From Christensenella sp. UBA7707 (lineage in GTDB: Bacteria; Bacillota; Clostridia; Christensenellales; CAG-138): a DNA stretch of 9,563 nucleotides. The position numbers and the translations under genes were made by a program. This document shows, piece after piece, positions 5,489-9,563 of the stretch. The notes beneath the pieces were generated by a model. That model was not told where the DNA came from. It worked only from the letters and a program-made list of their open reading frames with translations, and searched no databases. The stretch's first letter is position 1; every line of letters begins with the position of its first letter. The stretch is from assembly GCA_002482435.1 (NCBI GenBank), contig DLFZ01000095.1:1-9563 (forward strand). The letters are read 5' to 3'.

Positions 5489-7999
5489 TCAATAGCAGGC
5501 TACGTTCAGTTCGCCGCTCTCCACAAGCGCAATGAAAAGCCGCCCAAGGCTTGGATCAAACTGCTTGCCGAGGTTGACACGTATCTCGTCGAGCGCCGCG
5601 TCAAGGGGCATGGGGCTTTTGTAAGCGCGTTGGGAGATCATGGCGTCGAACGAATCCGCAATGTTAAGGCAGCGTGCGCCGATCGGGATGCTGTCGCCCG
5701 CGATGCCGCGCGGGTAGCCGTGCCCGTCGTAGCGCTCGTGATGCCCCAGCACCAATGGCGTCACATAACTTAGTGAAGGCAGGTGGCGGATCATTTCCAC
5801 CGAGCGTTCCACATGCTTGCGCATGACGGCAAACTCTACATCGGTAAGCTTTCCGGCCTTGGAAAGAATTTCGTCGGGGATGGCGATTTTGCCGATGTCA
5901 TGAAGCAGCCCTGCCTGCCGCACAGCCTCCACCACTTCCGCGCTAAGCCCTGCCGCTTGTGCGAGGCTTGCAGCATAATGGGAAACCGAGAGCGAATGAT
6001 TGAAGGTGTAATGGTCCTTGGTATCGATGGCGGCGGTGAGGGCATAGATCGTAGAGGAATATTCCTGAATGATGGTGGCGCGGTCGCGCTGATCGCCGCC
6101 CTGGTCAAACAGTTCTGGCGAGTAGGTAACGATGCGGTTTTTGCCGTCGCTCTTAGCGCGGCGTACCGCCTGGCCGGCAAACGACATGAGCTGGCGCGGG
6201 TTTTCCGCCGCAGACGGGTAGGCGGATATGCCCGCAGAAAATGCAAGGAACATGGTGGGGTCGGAGGAAACGCCAAGGTGCTCAGCGAGCTTGCTTTTTA
6301 CCTTAAGCGCATACTTGCCGGCCGTAATGGCGTCGCTTGTAGGCAAACTCACGGCAAACTCGTTGCACGCATAGCGCGCGATGGTAGCGTTGCCCTTGAT
6401 GCAGTTTTTCAGAATCTCGGAGAATTGCACAAGCATCGCATCGCCTTCGTCGTTGCCGTAGAGCTCGTTGTAAAGGCGAAAATCGTCAAGGTTGAACAGA
6501 AGCACCGAAAGCGTGCCACCGTTTGCGCGGTTGAAATCGTTCTCGAGCTTTTCCATGAAATAACGGCGGTTATAAAGGCCGGTCAGCGAATCGCGCTGCG
6601 CTTCCAAGTTGGTTTTTTCGTAAAGGGTGGCATTTCTGAGCGCGATGGAAAACACCGGCAGCACGGACGTTAAAAGGCTCATTTCCTCGCCGCCGTACTT
6701 CTTGCGGTCGGACTTGCGCGACAACAATGTAAACCCCATCAACGCACCGTCGGCATTCATCGGCAGAATCAGCTCCGTATCGAAGATGCTGAGGATGCGC
6801 GCTTCATGCTCATCCATCATGCCATAATGAGCGGTTTGCTTAAAATCCGAAAATTGGACGATGCCATCCTGATCTTTCAACCACTCGGCAAGCTGGCTGT
6901 CTGGCGCAAACTCCATGCGCCTGTCAAGCCCCGCCGAACGTCCGGCGCAAGCATAGCGCCCGTCTTCCTCGGAGTGCAAAAACACATAGGCCCGCACGGA
7001 CGGCAGCGTTGAAAGCAAAAAGTCGGTCAATGCGTTTACAAGGTCGCCCAAGTTGAGCATTCTGCTTGCCGCCAGCGAAAACTCTTTGAATTTTGCGTTG
7101 CGGAGCGCCTGCTCTTTTTCAAACAGCAGCCCGTAAAGCCTGTTGATCGCGAGAAAAACACACAGCGCCGCAAGGCAGAAGAACAGCGTAAGCGCAACTT
7201 CTTTGTACTTTGCGATTGAGGAAAACAATGTATCAAACAGTTTGGCGGCCGCCTCATGCGCCACTGCAACCAGAACAAGCGTAATAAACGCCCAGAGAAA
7301 ATACAGCACACCCATGCTGATGCCGTGAGAAAGGCGGTTGATGCGCCGCTTGTAAAGCACGTAGTAAATGCCAAACGCGTTTACGGTGCACGCCAGCGTA
7401 TCAAACGGGAACCCTGCAAGCCCCTTGAGGCAGTGCAGCAGCACACCCAAGCTCAAAAGCCCGAGCCCCGACGCCACGCTGAAGAAGCCCGAGCGCTTTG
7501 CGGTATCCGTGCGGCCTTCTCGATAAAGCCGCATGATCGAGGGGGCTACCAGCACAGCCGCGAGAACCGCGGGTAGAGAGATAGGCCAGCGGAAATGATG
7601 CGTAATGTACCATTCTCCCTCGCCGATATGGACAACGGGCGCATTGGCGAACACATCGGTAAACAGCACAAGCGCCACCGCGAAAAGCGTAAGCGCAAAA
7701 TAAAGCTGCCTTTGCCTGCGGTATTCAAGGCCAAGGTAGCGTAGCGTTATGTTGTAATAGCAATATGGCACAAAGAAAAGAGCCGCCTGCGCAATTTTAT
7801 ACCAAAACGCGCTGCCGGGGAAAAAAGCAAGACGCATGAGAAGCGAACCGAGCGTCATCACAAGATACGCGCCCAGCAGCCCCATAAACGCAAACATGAG
7901 CTTATTCTTTTTTACAGTGGACAGGGAAATAAACAGGAACAGGTTGCATAAAAAAGCAAACATCGGAACCATCAAAAAAGCCGTATGGTTCGTTGACAA
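5489..7999 (-). CDS. Membrane sensor with GAF-like, degenerate GGDEF and HD-GYP domains; predicted c-di-GMP phosphodiesterase
   Basis: An 836-residue membrane signalling protein. Residues about 5-290 hold eight or nine hydrophobic helices, resembling a 7TM histidine-kinase-type sensor plus extra helices. Residues about 300-455 look like a GAF domain. Residues about 465-625 are a GGDEF domain (RDSLTGLYNRRYF) with ACNEF (544-548) in place of GGDEF and Asn503 at the first metal-binding Asp (FNLDDF), so cyclase activity is probably lost. Residues about 645-830 are an HD-GYP domain with all hallmarks: His668, His700-Asp701 (LLHDIGK), His729, HHERYDGHGYP (753-763) and Asp782 (ADSFDAM). HD-GYP enzymes hydrolyse c-di-GMP to pGpG or GMP. 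The start is TTG at 7999, supported by GGGGGGAG 4 nt upstream; ATGs at 7972 and 7963 lack a ribosome binding site. Monocistronic, terminated at 5433-5467. Confidence 0.92.
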   Translation of the reverse strand: MSTNHTAFLMVPMFAFLCNLFLFISLSTVKKNKLMFAFMGLLGAYLVMTLGSLLMRLAFFPGSAFWYKIAQAALFFVPYCYYNITLRYLGLEYRRQRQLYFALTLFAVALVLFTDVFANAPVVHIGEGEWYITHHFRWPISLPAVLAAVLVAPSIMRLYREGRTDTAKRSGFFSVASGLGLLSLGVLLHCLKGLAGFPFDTLACTVNAFGIYYVLYKRRINRLSHGISMGVLYFLWAFITLVLVAVAHEAAAKLFDTLFSSIAKYKEVALTLFFCLAALCVFLAINRLYGLLFEKEQALRNAKFKEFSLAASRMLNLGDLVNALTDFLLSTLPSVRAYVFLHSEEDGRYACAGRSAGLDRRMEFAPDSQLAEWLKDQDGIVQFSDFKQTAHYGMMDEHEARILSIFDTELILPMNADGALMGFTLLSRKSDRKKYGGEEMSLLTSVLPVFSIALRNATLYEKTNLEAQRDSLTGLYNRRYFMEKLENDFNRANGGTLSVLLFNLDDFRLYNELYGNDEGDAMLVQFSEILKNCIKGNATIARYACNEFAVSLPTSDAITAGKYALKVKSKLAEHLGVSSDPTMFLAFSAGISAYPSAAENPRQLMSFAGQAVRRAKSDGKNRIVTYSPELFDQGGDQRDRATIIQEYSSTIYALTAAIDTKDHYTFNHSLSVSHYAASLAQAAGLSAEVVEAVRQAGLLHDIGKIAIPDEILSKAGKLTDVEFAVMRKHVERSVEMIRHLPSLSYVTPLVLGHHERYDGHGYPRGIAGDSIPIGARCLNIADSFDAMISQRAYKSPMPLDAALDEIRVNLGKQFDPSLGRLFIALVESGELNVACY

Positions 8000-8003
8000 G
8001 CTG

Positions 8004-8011
8004 CTCCCCCC
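8004..8011 (-). promoter_or_regulatory. Ribosome binding site for the TTG start of the HD-GYP gene
   Basis: Purine run GGGGGGAG on the minus strand, ending 4 nt before TTG at 7999. It is the only Shine-Dalgarno-like sequence near the N-terminal start candidates. TTG plus a slightly short spacing suggests modest translation. Confidence 0.5.
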
Positions 8012-8263
8012 AATCTTTCCCCAAGGATCGCATCCATGCGCCGGGTCGCCAATATAGGTTTGCTTTTACACAACTTTTATGGGGAATCCAAAATGTCCCC
8101 TGAATTCCGCTTCGGTATGGAAAAACCAAAAATAACCCTCGAGCAAAAACGCGCGCAAAAACCCCACAGGGAAACTACCGTGCAGTTTGCCGGATTCCGC
8201 TCCAGCCTTTTGGGATACGAATACGAAGCGGTAAATTTCCCCAAATTTATCGCGAACATATAA

Positions 8264-8292
8264 AGTTTAGTAGCTTTCGACAAAAAAATCAA
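8264..8292 (-). promoter_or_regulatory. Weak candidate promoter of the HD-GYP gene
   Basis: On the minus strand, TTGATT (8292-8287), 17-nt spacer, TAAACT (8269-8264). Each box matches four of six consensus positions. It would give a leader of roughly 255 nt, with the TAAATTT dyad at 8232-8249 immediately after the start point. Other AT-rich matches nearby cannot be excluded. Confidence 0.3.
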
Positions 8293-8450
8293 GCAAAGTT
8301 CATAAAAATTGCAAGAGTTGGATATTTTATGCACAAATGAAACCCGAACTGCCTCCTTTTACTGAAATCAACAGAATGATTTTGATGCACGAAAACGTTT
8401 AAGTTGCGCAGCAAAATCCATGCGGAGGCGCTTTGTATTTTTTATAGAAG

Positions 8451-8480
8451 AGGGGGCAAACGGCATGCCGTTCGCCCCCT
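8451..8480 (-). terminator. Strong hairpin after tex, probable terminator without a U-tract
   Basis: Near-perfect inverted repeat AGGGGGC-A-AACGGCA / TGCCGTT-C-GCCCCCT with one mismatch, containing the 14-nt palindrome AACGGCATGCCGTT. It lies 43 nt past the tex stop, where a terminator is expected. On the minus strand it is followed by CTTCTATAAAAAA rather than a T-run, so it is not a classic intrinsic terminator. It may instead protect the 3' end or act as a protein-binding dyad. Confidence 0.5.
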
Positions 8481-8523
8481 TGGGGTTCATAGGTCACGGT
8501 TTTCTCTGAAGATCGGGGCACCT

Positions 8524-9563
8524 CTATTTGGGCTGCTTCATCGTAAGAGAAATGCGCTTTTTCTTTACGTCCACAGCCAGCACCCAAACCTTTACCACGT
8601 CGCCGGGCTTTACCACGTCGGAAGGGTGGCGCACATACGAATTGGAAAGTTCTGAAATATGCACAAGCCCGTCCTGATGCACGCCGATGTCAACAAACGC
8701 GCCGAAGTCCGCCACGTTTCGCACCGTGCCGTTGAGCTCCATGCCCGAAACAAGGTCTTCCATATTCAAAACGTCGCTTCGCAAAACGGGGGCAGGCAGC
8801 TCGTCACGCGGGTCGCGCCCCGGCTTTTGAAGCTCCGCTATGATGTCGCGCAGGGTTAAAACGCCCACGCCGCAGCGCTTTGCGGTTTCTTCCTCGCCCA
8901 TTTCCTTTACGCGCGCGGCAAGACCGCTCAATTTAAACTGCCGCACATCCTCCTCCGTAAAGCCGCAAAGCTTCAAAAGCGTTTTTGCAGCCTCGTAGGA
9001 TTCGGGATGCACGCCGGTGTTGTCGAGGATCTCGCGGCTCTCAGGAACGCGCAAAAAGCCCGCGCACTGCACATAGGTGCGCTCGCCGAGCTTTGCGACC
9101 TTCAGCGCTTCCTTGCGCGCGCGAAATGCGCCATTTTGCTCACGGTAGGTAACGATGTTCTGCGCAACCGCCGGCCCGATACCCGAAACCCGGCTCAAAA
9201 GCGGGGCGGACGCGGTGTTAAGGTCCACACCCACGGCGTTCACGCAGGCTTCCACAACGCCGCTAAGCGCACCGTCAAGCCGCGCCTCGGGCATATCGTG
9301 CTGGTATTGGCCAACGCCGATGCTTCGCGGGTCGATCTTCACAAGCTCTGCAAGCGGGTCCTGCAAGCGCCGCGCAATGGAAACGGCACTTCGAAGCGAA
9401 ACGTCGAATTCCGGAAATTCCTTTGCGCCAAGCTTTGACGCCGAATATACCGACGCGCCCGCCTCGTTTACAATCACATAGCCGATGCCGCTCATGCCGT
9501 GAATGGTATCCGCCACGAACTTTTCGGATTCGCGCGAGGCGGTGCCGTTGCCGATGGCGATCA
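8524..9563 (-). CDS. tex: RNA-binding transcription accessory protein Tex (C-terminal part; start off window)
   Basis: 345 C-terminal residues are visible; the frame is open to the right edge. The visible part starts at IAIGNGTASRE, the conserved end of the YqgF/RNase H-like domain of Tex. Next come the SIGVGQYQHDM segment and a helix-hairpin-helix module (LLSRVSGIGPAVAQNIV, around 9150-9200). The ILDNTGVHPESY motif follows (around 8990-9030), then a C-terminal S1 RNA-binding domain (MELNGTVRNVADFGAFVDIGVHQDGLVHISELS ... KKKRISLTMK, 8527-8755), split here by dots for length. Tex is a conserved nucleic-acid-binding protein linked to transcription and stress or toxin gene expression. It ends four residues after the S1 domain, the usual compact form. 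No internal start is needed; an in-frame GTG at 9516 lies inside the conserved core and is not the true start. Confidence 0.95.
   Translation of the reverse strand, partial: IAIGNGTASRESEKFVADTIHGMSGIGYVIVNEAGASVYSASKLGAKEFPEFDVSLRSAVSIARRLQDPLAELVKIDPRSIGVGQYQHDMPEARLDGALSGVVEACVNAVGVDLNTASAPLLSRVSGIGPAVAQNIVTYREQNGAFRARKEALKVAKLGERTYVQCAGFLRVPESREILDNTGVHPESYEAAKTLLKLCGFTEEDVRQFKLSGLAARVKEMGEEETAKRCGVGVLTLRDIIAELQKPGRDPRDELPAPVLRSDVLNMEDLVSGMELNGTVRNVADFGAFVDIGVHQDGLVHISELSNSYVRHPSDVVKPGDVVKVWVLAVDVKKKRISLTMKQPK

Larger units (their letters stand above)
8000..8450. other. Long non-coding stretch upstream of the HD-GYP gene, with inverted repeats
   Basis: No convincing gene in either strand. 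The stretch is more AT-rich than its flanks. On the minus strand it holds several short hairpins: GCTGGA/TCCGGC with a 6-nt loop (8189-8206), AAACT/AGTTT (8172-8188), CCC-TGT-GGG followed by TTTTT (8158-8171) and GGGGA/TCCCC (about 8080-8100). There is also a perfect TAAATTT-CCCC-AAATTTA dyad at 8232-8249 and a tandem ATACGA at 8215-8226. Together these suit a structured 5' leader or operator region, but I could not match a known riboswitch class. Confidence 0.4.

Noticed and set aside
5783..6673. 296-residue plus-strand open frame
   Set aside because: It is antisense to the GGDEF and HD-GYP coding region, whose motifs are unambiguous; long shadow frames are expected in GC-rich genes.
8041..8070. 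Possible c-di-GMP-I (GEMM) riboswitch, from AAAAGCAAACC on the minus strand
   Set aside because: The second conserved block (GACGCAAAGCC) and the receptor/tetraloop stems are missing downstream, so the match is limited to one short string.
8036..8263. 75-residue plus-strand open frame in the gap upstream of the HD-GYP gene, with AGGA 8 nt before its ATG
   Set aside because: No recognisable family, weak ribosome binding site, no promoter seen, and antisense to a likely leader. A chance frame is more likely, though a small protein cannot be excluded.
8077..8334. 85-residue minus-strand open frame starting at GTG 8334, with AAAAGGAGG further upstream
   Set aside because: The GGAGG is 17 nt from the GTG, too far for normal initiation, and the protein has no family resemblance and many Cys, Phe and Ser residues typical of random AT-rich frames.

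Overview
The window looks like chromosome of a Gram-positive anaerobe of the class Clostridia (Firmicutes/Bacillota). The evidence is strong AGGAGG-type ribosome binding sites, a lipoprotein signal peptide, a BTAD/SARP-type regulator, and a small-protein pilus/secretion cluster of a kind I associate with clostridia. Base composition is fairly GC-rich. I cannot name the genus. No mobile element, CRISPR array, tRNA or rRNA was seen.

Layout. (1) Positions 1-2740, minus strand: a tight operon of five genes. It is read from a GspF/PilC-type inner-membrane platform protein at 2740, through four small single-pass membrane proteins, and the last gene runs off the left edge. It looks like part of a type IV pilus / type II secretion-like machine, but no ATPase, prepilin peptidase or classical pilin is in view. 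(2) 2803-2843: the terminator of the next gene upstream overlaps the predicted promoter of this operon. (3) 2879-3871, minus: a lipoprotein with a transglutaminase-like domain and an intact Cys-His-Asp triad. (4) 3872-4145: a divergent regulatory region with candidate promoters in both directions. (5) 4146-5351, plus: a winged-helix + BTAD regulator whose C-terminus is a decayed GGDEF domain. (6) 5352-5488: two back-to-back terminators between convergent genes. (7) 5489-7999, minus: a large membrane signalling protein with a multi-TM sensor, GAF-like region, degenerate GGDEF and intact HD-GYP domain, a predicted c-di-GMP phosphodiesterase. (8) 8000-8523: a long gap with inverted repeats, possibly the leader of the HD-GYP gene. 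(9) 8524-9563, minus: the C-terminal part of the RNA-binding transcription accessory protein Tex.

How they may work together (inference): c-di-GMP commonly controls pili and adhesion. Here a predicted c-di-GMP hydrolase and a transcription regulator carrying a GGDEF-derived domain sit next to pilus-like genes and a cell-surface transglutaminase-like lipoprotein. A local c-di-GMP-linked surface module is plausible, but only proximity supports it.
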